This document shows, piece after piece, positions 44,707 through 54,160 of a stretch of DNA of 64,000 bases. A program made the position numbers and the translations under genes. Numbering within the stretch: position 1 is the first letter of the stretch; each line of letters opens with the position of its first letter. The DNA lies in the NCBI GenBank assembly GCA_965204715.1, contig OZ242009.1, positions 1,054,001-1,118,000 on the forward strand, written 5' to 3'. The notes under the pieces were generated by a model that worked only from the letters and a program-made list of their open reading frames with translations, ran no database searches and had not been told where the DNA came from. The DNA comes from CATOSP01 sp965204715. Its GTDB lineage: Bacteria > Chloroflexota > Dehalococcoidia > Lucifugimonadales > UBA3495.

Positions 44707-45456
44707 TCAGCAACCATACTCGCCCTCCAACCCTCCGGTGAAGGCCACCGAATCCCCTGGCCCAAACCCGGCATCGGCTGAGGCTCCCGCGTTTATCTCC
44801 AGGACGTACCTCGCAGGCGTCTCCGGCCCGTAAGTCGGCAAATCGGCAAGCGTCTGCCCCGGTTCCGGAATCGGTACGTCCCTGGAAATATCCACCACCG
44901 TGCAGGAAGCATCGATCCACACCATGTCCAGCGGGAAGTTCATCTCCTTCATCCAGAACGTCAAATGCCTCTCCTTGTCAAAGACGAACAACATCCCCGT
45001 GCCCTCGGCCAGCGACTCCCGGCCCGAAAGCCCCTGCCGCTGGCTCGCCGGGGTATCCGCCACTTCCACCAGGAACGACGTATCGCCTATGGTCACCCTG
45101 GGCTGAGAATCGCCGGTCTCCGGAGTGGCGGGTGTCGCCGTCGAGGGAGTGTCCGCTGGCACAGGTGTTGGGACTTCCGCGGTGGGTGTTGCAACGGGAG
45201 TTGGCGTGTTCATGGGTGGCTCAGGCGTATCCGTAGGAGCCGGCGTCGGCGTCTCAACAGCGGCGGTTGCTGCCGGCGCGGCCTCTGTCTCCGGGGGTAT
45301 ACCCGGCGTGAGCACATCCGGTGTCGCCGTTTCTCCCCCGGCCCCGGTTGCTCTCGAACCGTTGCCTGCCACTTGTTCCGGGGTAGCTCCGCCTCCGCAA
45401 GCCACCACCAATGCCAGCATTACGACCACCGGAAGTACCGCGCGGCGCAGCGTCAT
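44707..45456 (-). CDS. DUF192 lipoprotein with Pro/Thr-rich linker
   Basis: A 249-aa protein. A signal peptide ends in a Cys (LALVVAC), suggesting a lipoprotein. Residues about 45-115 are a Thr/Pro/Ala-rich spacer. The C-terminal DUF192 domain has VEVADTPASQRQGLSGRESL, GMLFVFDKERHLTFWMKEMN and MVWIDASCTVVDI. DUF192 proteins are exported and of unknown activity. ATG 45456 is preferred over 45486 because the hydrophobic core then follows at normal distance. Confidence 0.82.
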   Translation of the reverse strand: MTLRRAVLPVVVMLALVVACGGGATPEQVAGNGSRATGAGGETATPDVLTPGIPPETEAAPAATAAVETPTPAPTDTPEPPMNTPTPVATPTAEVPTPVPADTPSTATPATPETGDSQPRVTIGDTSFLVEVADTPASQRQGLSGRESLAEGTGMLFVFDKERHLTFWMKEMNFPLDMVWIDASCTVVDISRDVPIPEPGQTLADLPTYGPETPARYVLEINAGASADAGFGPGDSVAFTGGLEGEYGC

Positions 45457-45504
45457 GCCCATCAGGGACACCCAGGAAAACATCAACAGTCAGCCGCCCG
45501 GCAG

Positions 45505-46296
45505 TTAGCTGCGCCCCGTCGCCCGGTGAATCTCCGCCACCCGGTCCGTCATCGAGCGGAGCAGGATCGAGGGCGGCGGCGGCGCGACGTGAGAGTACCC
45601 CACACCCAGTTCCATCAGTTCCTGCGGGCCAAGGGGAAGCGCCGGATGGTTCATGGAAACGGCCAGCTTCGCCTTGCCAATGGCCTTGACCTTATCGGCA
45701 AGCTCCTTCAGCTTGGCCCTCAATCTCGGGTCCGAAGGGTCGCGGATTCCCATGTACTCGGAGAAGTCCGTGGGGCCAATGGCCACCAGGTCTATCCCAT
45801 CCAGAGCCGCTATCTTCTCAATGTCGTTGATTCCCTGTTCGTCCTCGGCCATCACCGACAGCAGGATCTCCTGGTTGGACTGCCGGATGTGGTCCTCCCA
45901 CGACACCGTGCCGAAACGCGCCGCCCGGCTGCCCCCGGCCGCGCCCCGCTGACCCAGGGGCGGGTAGCGCACAGCGTCCACGGCCCGTTTCGCCCCCTCG
46001 ATGCCCTCAACGTGGGGGATGATTATGCCCTCCGCGCCCATGTCCAAAAGCCGCAGGATGATGTTGGCGTCGTTGCCGGGGACCCGAACCACCGACGCCA
46101 CCCCCGCCAGGTCGGCGGCGCGGACCATCTCGCCCACCAGAGGCAGGTCGAAGTTGGTATGCTCCATGTCGATGAAGGCGGCGTCAAACCCGGCCAGCCC
46201 GATTATCTCGACTATCTGCGGGTCCGCCAGCGCAACGTAAGTCCCGATGGCCAGCTTGCCCTCGGCCATCACTTCCTTGACCCGGTTCCGGCGCAT
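45505..46296 (-). CDS. HpcH/HpaI aldolase family protein
   Basis: A 263-aa class II pyruvate aldolase-like enzyme. GFDAAFIDMEHTNFDL provides the metal-site Glu region, RVPGNDANIILRLLDMGAEG and IIIPHVEGIEGAKRAV follow, and AVRYPPLGQRG is characteristic. These enzymes cleave 4-hydroxy-2-oxoacids. ATG 46296 is chosen for its strong GAGGAGG box; the upstream extension has no support. Confidence 0.86.
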   Translation of the reverse strand: MRRNRVKEVMAEGKLAIGTYVALADPQIVEIIGLAGFDAAFIDMEHTNFDLPLVGEMVRAADLAGVASVVRVPGNDANIILRLLDMGAEGIIIPHVEGIEGAKRAVDAVRYPPLGQRGAAGGSRAARFGTVSWEDHIRQSNQEILLSVMAEDEQGINDIEKIAALDGIDLVAIGPTDFSEYMGIRDPSDPRLRAKLKELADKVKAIGKAKLAVSMNHPALPLGPQELMELGVGYSHVAPPPPSILLRSMTDRVAEIHRATGRS

Positions 46297-46464
46297 CTCA
46301 ACCCTCCTCAGCGTGCAACGTGAGTCCTGTCCCAGCCCCTCAGGACCGGCAACGCAGACTATCTTAGCGTCCGGCGCCTGCCTCGACAAGGAAGAGCATT
46401 AGCCCCGGCTGGATAAGAAGGCATATCGTGACTACTATAAACTCAACACGGGAGGCCGCACGAT

Positions 46465-46803
46465 ATGTCCGGCAACGCAGATAACATCCACATCCCCGGC
46501 CCGGAAGAAGATGCCCTCATCAACGCGGGCATAGCCGAAGACGCTGACACCTTCGAACCGGACGCCCAATGGTCCGAGGAGGCCATGACGCCCAGCGAGG
46601 CGATACCCCATATCCTGGGAAGGCTCCGTCGTCCCAGGGGCAAGCAGAAGACTCCTACCAAAAGGCAACTCCACATCAGGCTGGACGCCGACATAGTAGA
46701 CTGGTTCAAGAATGCCGGGCCGGATGAACGTGGCTATCAGACCCGAATCAACCAGGCATTGCGCGAATACGTTGACCGGCACAGCAACCCGTCAGCCCAA
46801 TAG
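46465..46803 (+). CDS. BrnA-like antitoxin, orphan
   Basis: A 112-aa protein. The C-terminal half, KRQLHIRLDADIVDWFKNAG and YQTRINQALREYV, is the BrnA-type ribbon-helix-helix pattern. No BrnT toxin gene is found on either side. An orphan regulator or a remnant of a toxin-antitoxin pair are both possible. The start has a GGGAGG box. Confidence 0.72.
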   Translation: MSGNADNIHIPGPEEDALINAGIAEDADTFEPDAQWSEEAMTPSEAIPHILGRLRRPRGKQKTPTKRQLHIRLDADIVDWFKNAGPDERGYQTRINQALREYVDRHSNPSAQ

Positions 46804-46897
46804 AAGCAGTCCGCTCCGGCTCCCCCCGTATTGACGGGATGTTGCCTCTGGGGTAGTCTGAATCCCGGCAAGTCCACACCCAACGGGGGGTTAGAAC

Positions 46898-47449
46898 ATG
46901 ACCCAGGAAACGCAGTCCGCCCTCACCCCGGAAGTACAAGCCATGATCGGCGTCACCGGCGAGGTGGTCGAGGGTTGGGGCATCGTCGATGAGGAATACC
47001 TGCGGCGCTTTACCCAGGCCGTGATGGACCCCGACCCCAGGTACTGGGACCACGAGTTCGCCGCCAGCACCAAGTTCGGGGAGATAATCACCCCGCCCAT
47101 CATGGTCAGCTATATGTCCAGCCGCATCCGTCCCGACCAGGAAGACCCCATAACCAGGGCGTTTGAGGAAAACCCCATGTCCGATGGCATCGGCCGGGTC
47201 AGCCGCCCCGGTTCCCTGCCTCCGGTTCCAACCAATCTCGTCCGCGTCCTTAACGCCGGAAACGAGCTGGAGATTTACAAGTACCCCAGCATCGGGGACA
47301 AGATTTTCTTCCAGAACAGGTACTCGGACATCCGCGAGAGGGTCGGCAGGGACGGCAGGGCCTTCCTGATCATCACCAGCGAGACCACCTACAAGAACCA
47401 GAAAGACGAACTGCTGTGCATCACCAGGGCTTCGTCAATCCGCCGGTAA
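46898..47449 (+). CDS. MaoC-like dehydratase, N-terminal hotdog type
   Basis: A 183-aa protein of the MaoC N-terminal (FAS1-like) family. GWGIVDEEYLRRFTQAVMDP and DPRYWD, then FGEIITPPIMVSYM, are typical, and NELEIYKYPSIGDKIFFQNR precedes the C-terminal strand. It probably works with the second hotdog protein at 47605 as a hydratase/dehydratase on a CoA thioester. Confidence 0.78.
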   Translation: MTQETQSALTPEVQAMIGVTGEVVEGWGIVDEEYLRRFTQAVMDPDPRYWDHEFAASTKFGEIITPPIMVSYMSSRIRPDQEDPITRAFEENPMSDGIGRVSRPGSLPPVPTNLVRVLNAGNELEIYKYPSIGDKIFFQNRYSDIRERVGRDGRAFLIITSETTYKNQKDELLCITRASSIRR

Positions 47450-47604
47450 GGATGTGTTGCCGATGCGCGGCTGCGCCCGACCGGTCATTGCCGCCCTGCA
47501 CCGTCATTCCGGCGAAGCTCAGTCGGCAACGGACTACCATACGTCCCCGTGAAAACAGGGAGAGGGAATCCACTGCCCGGTATCCATATCAGTGAGGTAG
47601 CGCC

Positions 47605-48165
47605 ATGACCATCGAACTGGAAGACCTGCTCCAGATGTCCGCCGAGGAGATCTGGGCCCGCAACGAGCGCCCCTCTGGCGAAGAGTTGCGGAACAAGGAT
47701 CAGACCTACTTTGACGATGTTTACGAGGGTATGGAACTGCCCAAGTACATCTACAAGCCCACTCCCACCCACCTGTTCCGGTGGAGCGCCGCAATCGAGA
47801 ACTTCCACCGGATCCATTACGATTTGGACTTCGGCCTGAACCACGATAAGAACCCCAGCATCCTGGTACACGGCTCCTGGAAGCAAAGCGTGGTGCCCCA
47901 GTACCTGAAGGACTTCACCCTTCCCGGCGGCTGGCCGTGGAAGGCCAGGTTCGAGCACCGGGCCATGCTGGTGCCCGGTGACGTGCTGATTATGTGGGGC
48001 AAGGTCACTGGAAAGGAAGAGAAAGGGGGCATGGGCTTCGTCGACCTGGAAATCGGCATGAAGACCCATGACGGCATCGAGAGTATGCCGGGCACCGCCA
48101 CCGTGGTCCTTCCGGTCCGCGGGGGCAAGCCAATACCCTATCCTTTCGTGCCCCCGGCGGACTAG
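47605..48165 (+). CDS. MaoC-like dehydratase, second subunit
   Basis: A 186-aa hotdog-fold protein. HLFRWSAAIENFHRIHYD carries the acidic/His catalytic region expected of MaoC hydratases, and VHGSWKQSVV the following helix. The adjacent gene at 46898 encodes the likely partner; a REP-like repeat lies between them. The substrate is unknown. Confidence 0.75.
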   Translation: MTIELEDLLQMSAEEIWARNERPSGEELRNKDQTYFDDVYEGMELPKYIYKPTPTHLFRWSAAIENFHRIHYDLDFGLNHDKNPSILVHGSWKQSVVPQYLKDFTLPGGWPWKARFEHRAMLVPGDVLIMWGKVTGKEEKGGMGFVDLEIGMKTHDGIESMPGTATVVLPVRGGKPIPYPFVPPAD

Positions 48166-48410
48166 CCGCCGGTTGGAGACTGTCACGGACACGCCACCGG
48201 CCCGTCGTTCCCGCGAAGCTTGGCCCCACTGAAGGCGCCGCCCCAAACCGGTACGGGGCCGGTACAACCGGCGAGGGTCCGCATTGCAGCGGAACCGGGG
48301 AGTGGAAACTCACCGCACCATCTCTGGAGTGGCGCCAGAGGGCACAGATTCAGGCTGGAATTTTCCCGGCCCCGGCGTATGTCGTGGGTCTTGAGAGGTA
48401 GACGAATAAC

Positions 48411-48680
48411 ATGGCCCGATTCATCGCCATTCACAACGTTCCGGGAATCACCGAAGAGGCTTTCCGGGAGAAACTGGACAACGTCAGCAAGTGGCGTCCC
48501 GACCGCCGCACCACCGTCCTGAAGGTCTACGGCGATTTTCAGACCGGCAAGCTCGTCTCGGAATGCGAGGCAGTGGAACAGGCCCACTTCGAGGACTGGA
48601 TCAACCTGGTGGGCTGGCCAGTGGAATCAGTCCACAGGGTGGACATGATTTGCCAGGTCGGGAACTTCTGGAACCTCTAG
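48411..48680 (+). CDS. Small ferredoxin-like-fold protein (DUF4242/DUF3303-like)
   Basis: An 89-aa protein, FIAIHNVPGITEEAFREKLD followed by an alternating strand-helix pattern and VESVHRVDMICQVG. It resembles DUF4242/DUF3303-type dimeric alpha-beta barrel proteins. The assignment is tentative. It lies 245 bp after the hotdog gene. Confidence 0.55.
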   Translation: MARFIAIHNVPGITEEAFREKLDNVSKWRPDRRTTVLKVYGDFQTGKLVSECEAVEQAHFEDWINLVGWPVESVHRVDMICQVGNFWNL

Positions 48681-48839
48681 CCCCGTCGGGCTGAGACACT
48701 CTAACCCACTGGTCCTGCCTGCTCGACCGCGAAAACCCCGCCCCTGGACCGGCTTGGGGCGGGAGTCCATGTGCATCAGTTGGGAACCCCGCACTTTTCA
48801 GGAGCGCCGCGGCCACGGGCAAGCAACCGGTTAGATGAC

Positions 48840-49934
48840 CTACTCCCCGCGCGATTGGGTGTGAACCGGTTCCCTATCGGTCGCCTCTGTTGCCCGCGCC
48901 TCCCGTTCCAACCTCTCCGCCCAGCTATGGCTATACCCGTCGCCGTGCCCATTGACCCCGCTCCTTGCAGTGCCGTAGCTCTTCCCGGCATCGGCGTGCT
49001 TTTCCCGCATCAGTCTTGCCCTCCGCCTCAAGCGAGAGCGGCTGAACTCCGAGGCCACCTCCGCGCCCAGGATCAGGATCATCGACGACAGGTATATCCA
49101 CGTCAGCAGGACCACTACCGACGCCACCGAGCCGTAGACCTCCGTGTAAAGCGCCACGGTCTCCAGGTACCACGCGAACAGGGCCTTTCCAGCCTCGAAC
49201 AGCACCGCTGCTACTGCCGCTCCAGTCCAGACGTAACGCCAGTAGGTCTTGCAGTCCGGCGCGAACCGGTACAACAGCAGGAATACCGAAAAACTCGCCA
49301 AGAAGGAGGTCAACCGCAGCGCCACCCCTGCCACGTCCCATCCTGGAAAACCCGCTTGACCAAGTACGGACGTGGCCCGGCCCGGGTCCACCAGCACCTC
49401 AACTGCCGACGTGGCAAGCGCCGAAGTCAGAAACAGGATGATCACGGCAAAAGCTAACGCCAATTGCCGCGGCTTGGCTATGAAGAAGGGACGCTCCCTG
49501 GGGATGTGCCACGCGCGGTTGACCGCCCGGTTGATGGCCGCGAACAGCCCGTTGGTGGCCCACAGCAGCCCGATGACCGCCCCTATGCCCAGTGCCCCCC
49601 AGAGCTCGGCCAGTTCCCCAAGGTTGTCCGTGGTGAAGGACTCGGTGCCGGGCAAATTGTCCGACAGATGGGCGAGCAGCCTGGCCTGGACCTCCGGGGA
49701 GGACAGGAGAAACCCAGCCACAGACACCATTCCCATCACCAGCGGGAACAGGGAAAAGACCGCATAGTAGGCCACCCCGGCGGCCATGTGGGTGGCGTCA
49801 TTGGCCCGCATGGTCTGGACCAGCCGCCAGACCAGAAAGACGGGGCGGTTCCGGGCCAGCATCTTGGGATGGGTCCGGCGCCGCGCCTCTGCGACCCATT
49901 CGGTCATTCGGGAAGGGTGAAGTGAAGTAATCAT
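48840..49934 (-). CDS. YihY/BrkB-family membrane protein
   Basis: A 364-aa protein with about six membrane helices. ANDATHMAAGVAYYAVFSLFP is the family hallmark, and ATNGLFAAINRAVNRAW and LLYRFAPDCKTYWRYVWTGA follow. The C-terminal ~60 residues are charged and cytoplasmic. Family members were once called RNase BN; their function is unclear. Confidence 0.9.
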   Translation of the reverse strand: MITSLHPSRMTEWVAEARRRTHPKMLARNRPVFLVWRLVQTMRANDATHMAAGVAYYAVFSLFPLVMGMVSVAGFLLSSPEVQARLLAHLSDNLPGTESFTTDNLGELAELWGALGIGAVIGLLWATNGLFAAINRAVNRAWHIPRERPFFIAKPRQLALAFAVIILFLTSALATSAVEVLVDPGRATSVLGQAGFPGWDVAGVALRLTSFLASFSVFLLLYRFAPDCKTYWRYVWTGAAVAAVLFEAGKALFAWYLETVALYTEVYGSVASVVVLLTWIYLSSMILILGAEVASEFSRSRLRRRARLMREKHADAGKSYGTARSGVNGHGDGYSHSWAERLEREARATEATDREPVHTQSRGE

Positions 49935-50031
49935 TTCAAATCTGCGCAGTCTAAATAGAGGGGACTAATCAGAACAGTACCTGGTCACCGTTGTTGAGTG
50001 TCCTACATTTGGCCATGAAATAAAAATTATG

Positions 50032-50520
50032 TCAAGCAATTTCGCCGTGTATACGTCCCCACGCTCCTGGAGGCCAATACCGGAACCACACCCTTCCCAC
50101 AATCAGGCTCCGGTCCACAGGACCGAACACCCGGCTGTCCTGGCTGTCCCTCCGGTTGTCTCCCAGCAGCAGGTATTCATCCGGCCCGTTCCACCACTCA
50201 CCGGAATCGCCCCGGCCTGGGACCGGCGGAATCGTGGCGTACCATTCCTCCAGCAACCTCCCGTCCAAGTACAACTGCCCCGCCGCCATCCGCACCTCCT
50301 CGCCAGGCATACCCACAACCCTCTTGACGTACATATCATGGGGAGGCCCCGGCCTCCGGAACACCACTATATCCCCCCTTTCCAGGCTCCCTTCATCCGG
50401 CGGTCCTGCCGGAGAAGCGGGTTCAATCAGGACGTAGTCCTTGTCCGCCATATTTGGCAACATGCTGTCGCCCTCCACCCGGAAGCGGTGTGAAACGGTT
50501 ACATGACTCGCTATACGCAC
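50032..50520 (-). CDS. S26-family signal peptidase-like protein
   Basis: A 162-aa protein. The catalytic Ser19 lies in VEGDSMLPN and Lys66 in YVKRVVGMPGE; the LLGDNRRDSQDSR block is typical of signal peptidase I. The usual N-terminal membrane anchor is absent, so this is a soluble or membrane-peripheral variant. It may process a specific substrate. Confidence 0.8.
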   Translation of the reverse strand: MRIASHVTVSHRFRVEGDSMLPNMADKDYVLIEPASPAGPPDEGSLERGDIVVFRRPGPPHDMYVKRVVGMPGEEVRMAAGQLYLDGRLLEEWYATIPPVPGRGDSGEWWNGPDEYLLLGDNRRDSQDSRVFGPVDRSLIVGRVWFRYWPPGAWGRIHGEIA

Positions 50521-50748
50521 GGCAGACCTGAACGGATGTATTATGTATATCTCAGTCCTCCCGCAAGGCGGCTACGAGAGACCCGTAGCCGCACATAGCC
50601 CCGACCCCCGGCAGGCGCAAAATTCCGGCGGAGTGGGACTCTGTATAGCACGGTCGCCTTGCCCCTGGCTAGACGGTCGTTCCCACGCACCCTATAATGG
50701 CCCAGTCCCAAGACTCGCCTCAGCCGCCAGACTCAGGAGAGAAATGCT

Positions 50749-51828
50749 ATGCCTGCCGTACCGTCAGATGGAGTAGTGCGCGTCGGACTGATCGGCGCAG
50801 GGGCCAACACCCGCCGCAGACACATCCCCGGCCTGCGGGAGCAGCAGGGAGTGGAGATCGTCAGCGTGGCCAACCGCAGCCGCGAGTCCGGCGAGCGCGT
50901 TGCCGGGGAGTTCGAGATCCCCAGGGTGTACGACAACTGGCTTGACCTGGTACAGTCCGATGACATCAACGCCGTCTGCATCGGCACCTGGCCTTACATG
51001 CACCGTACCCTTACCCTGGCCGCCCTGGAGAACGAGAAGCACGTCCTCTGCGAAGCCCGCATGGCGATGAACGCCAGGGAAGCCCGCGACATGCTGGACG
51101 CCTCCCGCCGGAAGCCCCATCTCGTGACCCAGATAGTTCCGGCCCCCGCCACACTCGAAGCGGACGAGACCATCCAGGACCACATCGCCAACGGCTATCT
51201 CGGCGAGTTGCTGGCCGTCCGCCTCCGGGTCGCCAACACCGAGGGACGGGCCAGTCCCGGCGATACCTTCGCCGACCTCGATTCCCCCCTCCACTGGCGT
51301 CAGGACCGGGACCTGAGCGGGTACAATGCCATGAGCATGGGCATCTGGTACGAACAGCTCATGCGCTACGTCGGCCCCGCCACCAAGGTCATGGCCATGA
51401 CCAAGGTTTGCGTGCAGCAACGCCTCGATGAGAACGGCCACATGAGGGCCGTCTCGGTCCCCGACCACATCAGCGTTATCTGCGAAATGGCCTGCGGAGC
51501 GCAGGCCGACCTTAGCTGGAGTTCCGTGGCCGGTCTGCAAACAGGTTCGGAACTGTGGCTCTTCGGCGCCGACGGCACCCTGCTCCTCAAGGGGCCTCCA
51601 ATGAACACCCTCATGGGCGGCAGAAGGGACGGCGACGGCCTGGCCGAGATACCCATCCCGCCGGAAAAGCGCGGACGCTGGCGTGTCGAGGAAGAGTTCA
51701 TCAACGCCATCCGCGGCGAGGAAAAAGTCACGCGCACCCCCTTCGAGGTAGGGGTGCAGTATATGGAGTTCACCGAGGCGGTGGCCCGCAGCGCCCAGAC
51801 CGGCCAGGCCATCTCCCTCCCCCTCTAA
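50749..51828 (+). CDS. Gfo/Idh/MocA-family oxidoreductase, copy 1
   Basis: A 359-aa NAD(P)-dependent dehydrogenase. The Rossmann motif VGLIGAGANTRRRHIPG is at the start, and the KHVLCEARMA loop carries the usual Glu in place of Glu-Lys-Pro. It is closely related to the gene at 53031; the two are likely tandem duplicates. The substrate, probably a polyol or sugar, is unknown. Confidence 0.88.
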   Translation: MPAVPSDGVVRVGLIGAGANTRRRHIPGLREQQGVEIVSVANRSRESGERVAGEFEIPRVYDNWLDLVQSDDINAVCIGTWPYMHRTLTLAALENEKHVLCEARMAMNAREARDMLDASRRKPHLVTQIVPAPATLEADETIQDHIANGYLGELLAVRLRVANTEGRASPGDTFADLDSPLHWRQDRDLSGYNAMSMGIWYEQLMRYVGPATKVMAMTKVCVQQRLDENGHMRAVSVPDHISVICEMACGAQADLSWSSVAGLQTGSELWLFGADGTLLLKGPPMNTLMGGRRDGDGLAEIPIPPEKRGRWRVEEEFINAIRGEEKVTRTPFEVGVQYMEFTEAVARSAQTGQAISLPL

Positions 51829-51879
51829 ATCCCGGTCGCAAAACCCAAAGGAGGCGTTCCGTTATTAGGTGGTCTGGAT

Positions 51880-52100
51880 TACTGACACTTGCCCCTTTCC
51901 AACCCCGGACACAGCGACTTATCATATCTTCAAGGGAGACGGATGGGGTGATTGGCGCTTCGGGGGAGTGTGCCCTTCACGCCCAACTAGACCAACGCGC
52001 CGAACCGGGTGAAAGCTCGCCTTCGGTCCCGACCGGTGATGACCGGAAATGTCTGGTTCTGTCCGCAATTGACGGAAATTTGGATTTTCCTTCCGCCAGG
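51880..52100. repeat. Dispersed intergenic repeat region, copy C
   Basis: ACTGACACTTGCCCC (near 51885) matches near 12211. CGGGGGAGTGTGCCC (51961 on) and GACCGGAAATG (from 52040) match copy B. No gene is found between 51829 and 52281 apart from these. Confidence 0.5.
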
Positions 52101-52281
52101 CGGTTGTTGTGCCGAGAGGTGGGCGGGATTGAAGTGAGATTAAACGGGATTTACACGCCCGCCCGAGTTTCGCAATTCTCTTGTCATGTATCCTACAATG
52201 GGTATTCATTAGTCAGGCAACACCGCAAAAGTCTATGCGCAAAATTAGTACCGGATCAAACCAGCATCTGAACACAGGGGC

Positions 52282-52404
52282 ATGGACTGTGCAGTAGTGG
52301 TGGTGGTTGAGTCCCTGTTCGTCCGCGACGGGGACGGGTACCATGCCATCTGGCGCCAGCGCAAGTGCGAGCTCCCGAACACATGGGAAACTAATCGGAA
52401 ATAG
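52282..52404 (+). CDS. Possible 40-aa protein
   Basis: An ORF from ATG 52282 with an AGGGG box, ending 11 bp before the nuclease-like gene. GDGYHAIWRQRKCELPN looks protein-like. It may be a real leader peptide gene, or the remnant of a longer one. Confidence 0.3.
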   Translation: MDCAVVVVVESLFVRDGDGYHAIWRQRKCELPNTWETNRK

Positions 52405-52415
52405 CGGGTATCTAA

Positions 52416-52973
52416 ATGGCGAAAGCCAAATACATTCAGGATATTGAAAATACGATTACGGATGCCCGGAGACGACTGAAGAAACACCGCAATTTGGAGT
52501 GGAACGAATATAAGACCAGATACTACTTGCTTGATCCAATCCTACGGTCACTCGGGTGGGACTTAAGCGATCCTGCTCAAGTATTGGTCGAGGATTCAGC
52601 CGTTAACGGAGACCGTCCTGACTACAAATTCCTTGGTGCCAACACCAACGCTTCATTGATGGTGGTGGAGGCCAAAAGAATCTTTCGTAGCGACATTGAG
52701 TACATCTTCAGCAGTCAAGCCCCGGATGAGGACGCCTATGACTACTGGGTTGAGTACTGCGAAGATGACATTTCCCAACTCCGAAAGTACGTGAGTGACC
52801 TCCGGGCTGGCTATGCCGTTCTCAGTGATGGAAATGCCTGGTGCATTTGGGACTTGAGCAAAGGAAACGACTTGGCTCAAGGCTCATGGTCAGCCTATGT
52901 ATGGGCGTTTTGTGAAGATTTGCCCTACGTGTCAGATACGTTGAAGATCCTCTGCCGCCGTAACCTGCGCTAG
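52416..52973 (+). CDS. Solitary HsdR N-terminal-like nuclease domain protein
   Basis: A 185-aa protein. NEYKTRYYLLDPILRSLGWD, then RPDYKFLG and LMVVEAKRI, follow the PD-(D/E)XK pattern of the type I restriction enzyme HsdR N-terminal domain. No helicase or HsdM/HsdS is near. Base use is less GC-rich than both flanking Gfo/Idh genes. It is likely an acquired defence or mobile gene fragment. Confidence 0.68.
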   Translation: MAKAKYIQDIENTITDARRRLKKHRNLEWNEYKTRYYLLDPILRSLGWDLSDPAQVLVEDSAVNGDRPDYKFLGANTNASLMVVEAKRIFRSDIEYIFSSQAPDEDAYDYWVEYCEDDISQLRKYVSDLRAGYAVLSDGNAWCIWDLSKGNDLAQGSWSAYVWAFCEDLPYVSDTLKILCRRNLR

Positions 52974-53030
52974 TCCAAATGAGAGAATTCCCTCAATTCC
53001 TGATTTGATCCAGTACTAGGAGGCAAAATC

Positions 53031-54068
53031 ATGCCCAATGACGAGGTCCGAGTCGGCTTGATCGGCGCTGGCCGCAACACCCGGGACCGCCACATCCCCG
53101 GCTTCCACAAAGTCGAAGGCGTCGAAATAGTCAGCGTCGCCAACCGGAGCCGCGAGTCGGGTCAGCGCGTGGCCGACCAGTTCAACATTCCCCAGGTCTA
53201 CGACAACTGGCGCGACCTGCTGGACGACGACAGCATCAACGCCGTCTGCATCGGCACCTGGCCCAACATGCACCGCACCCTCACCGTGGCGGCCCTAGAA
53301 GCCGGTAAGCATGTCCTCTGCGAGGCGCGCATGGCCGCCACAGCCCAGGACGCTCGTGAAATGCTGGCCGCCTCCCGCCGCCGGCCCGACTTGACCACCC
53401 AGATCGTCCCTTCGCCCCTCTCCTTCCGGGTGGACAACGTGCTCCAGGAGATGATCAACGACGGCTACCTGGGCGAACTCCTCTCGGTAAACCTCCAGTC
53501 CCTGGGGTTGGACTTCGTGGACGCCGACAGCCCCTTGCACTGGCGGCAGAACCGCGACATCAGTGGCTTCAACATCCTCAACATGGGCATCTGGTACGAG
53601 GCTATGATCCGCTGGGTCGGCCGCGCCACCCGCGTCATGGCTATGGGCAAGGTCAACGTCCCCTACCGCCGTGACGAGTCCGGCGCTCTCCACGGCGTCA
53701 GCATCCCCGACCACGTGGACATCCTATGCGAGCTGGCCAACGGCGCGCAGGCCCACCTCCAGTTCAGCGCCGCCACCGGCCTATCCACCGGCAACGAAGT
53801 CTGGCTGCACGGCAGCGAGGGCACCATCCGCCTCGACCACCGCCTCAACATCTACGCCGGCAAGCGCGGCGACCATGCTCTGACCGAAGTGCCCATACCC
53901 GAGGAAAAGCAGGGCTTCTGGCGCGTCGAGGAAGAGTTCGTCAACGCCATTCGCGGCAACGAAGAGGTCACCCGCACTCCCTTCGAGGTCGGTGTCCACT
54001 ACATGGAATGGACCGAGGCCGTCTCCCGCAGCGCCCAGACCGGCCAGGCCGTGCCCCTCCCCTTGTAA
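53031..54068 (+). CDS. Gfo/Idh/MocA-family oxidoreductase, copy 2
   Basis: A 345-aa paralogue of the gene at 50749: VGLIGAGRNTRDRHIPGFHK, the shared VYDNWRDLLDDDSINAVCIG and the common C-terminal block EEFVNAIRGNEEVTRTPFE. The tandem pair is split by an unrelated nuclease-like gene. The start has an AGGAGG box. A strong hairpin follows. Confidence 0.9.
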   Translation: MPNDEVRVGLIGAGRNTRDRHIPGFHKVEGVEIVSVANRSRESGQRVADQFNIPQVYDNWRDLLDDDSINAVCIGTWPNMHRTLTVAALEAGKHVLCEARMAATAQDAREMLAASRRRPDLTTQIVPSPLSFRVDNVLQEMINDGYLGELLSVNLQSLGLDFVDADSPLHWRQNRDISGFNILNMGIWYEAMIRWVGRATRVMAMGKVNVPYRRDESGALHGVSIPDHVDILCELANGAQAHLQFSAATGLSTGNEVWLHGSEGTIRLDHRLNIYAGKRGDHALTEVPIPEEKQGFWRVEEEFVNAIRGNEEVTRTPFEVGVHYMEWTEAVSRSAQTGQAVPLPL

Positions 54069-54098
54069 TCACGCCCCGCCTCTTCCGTGCAATCAGAA

Positions 54099-54132
54099 CC
54101 CCGCCATTCCCGTATTCGTAGGAATGGCGGGG
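54099..54132 (+). terminator. Hairpin after Gfo/Idh copy 2
   Basis: A 12-bp perfect stem CCCCGCCATTCC / GGAATGGCGGGG around a 10-nt loop. No T-run, but placement between genes supports termination. Confidence 0.6.
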
Positions 54133-54160
54133 TGCCCCCTATTCATGGTAGCTTCAAGGC

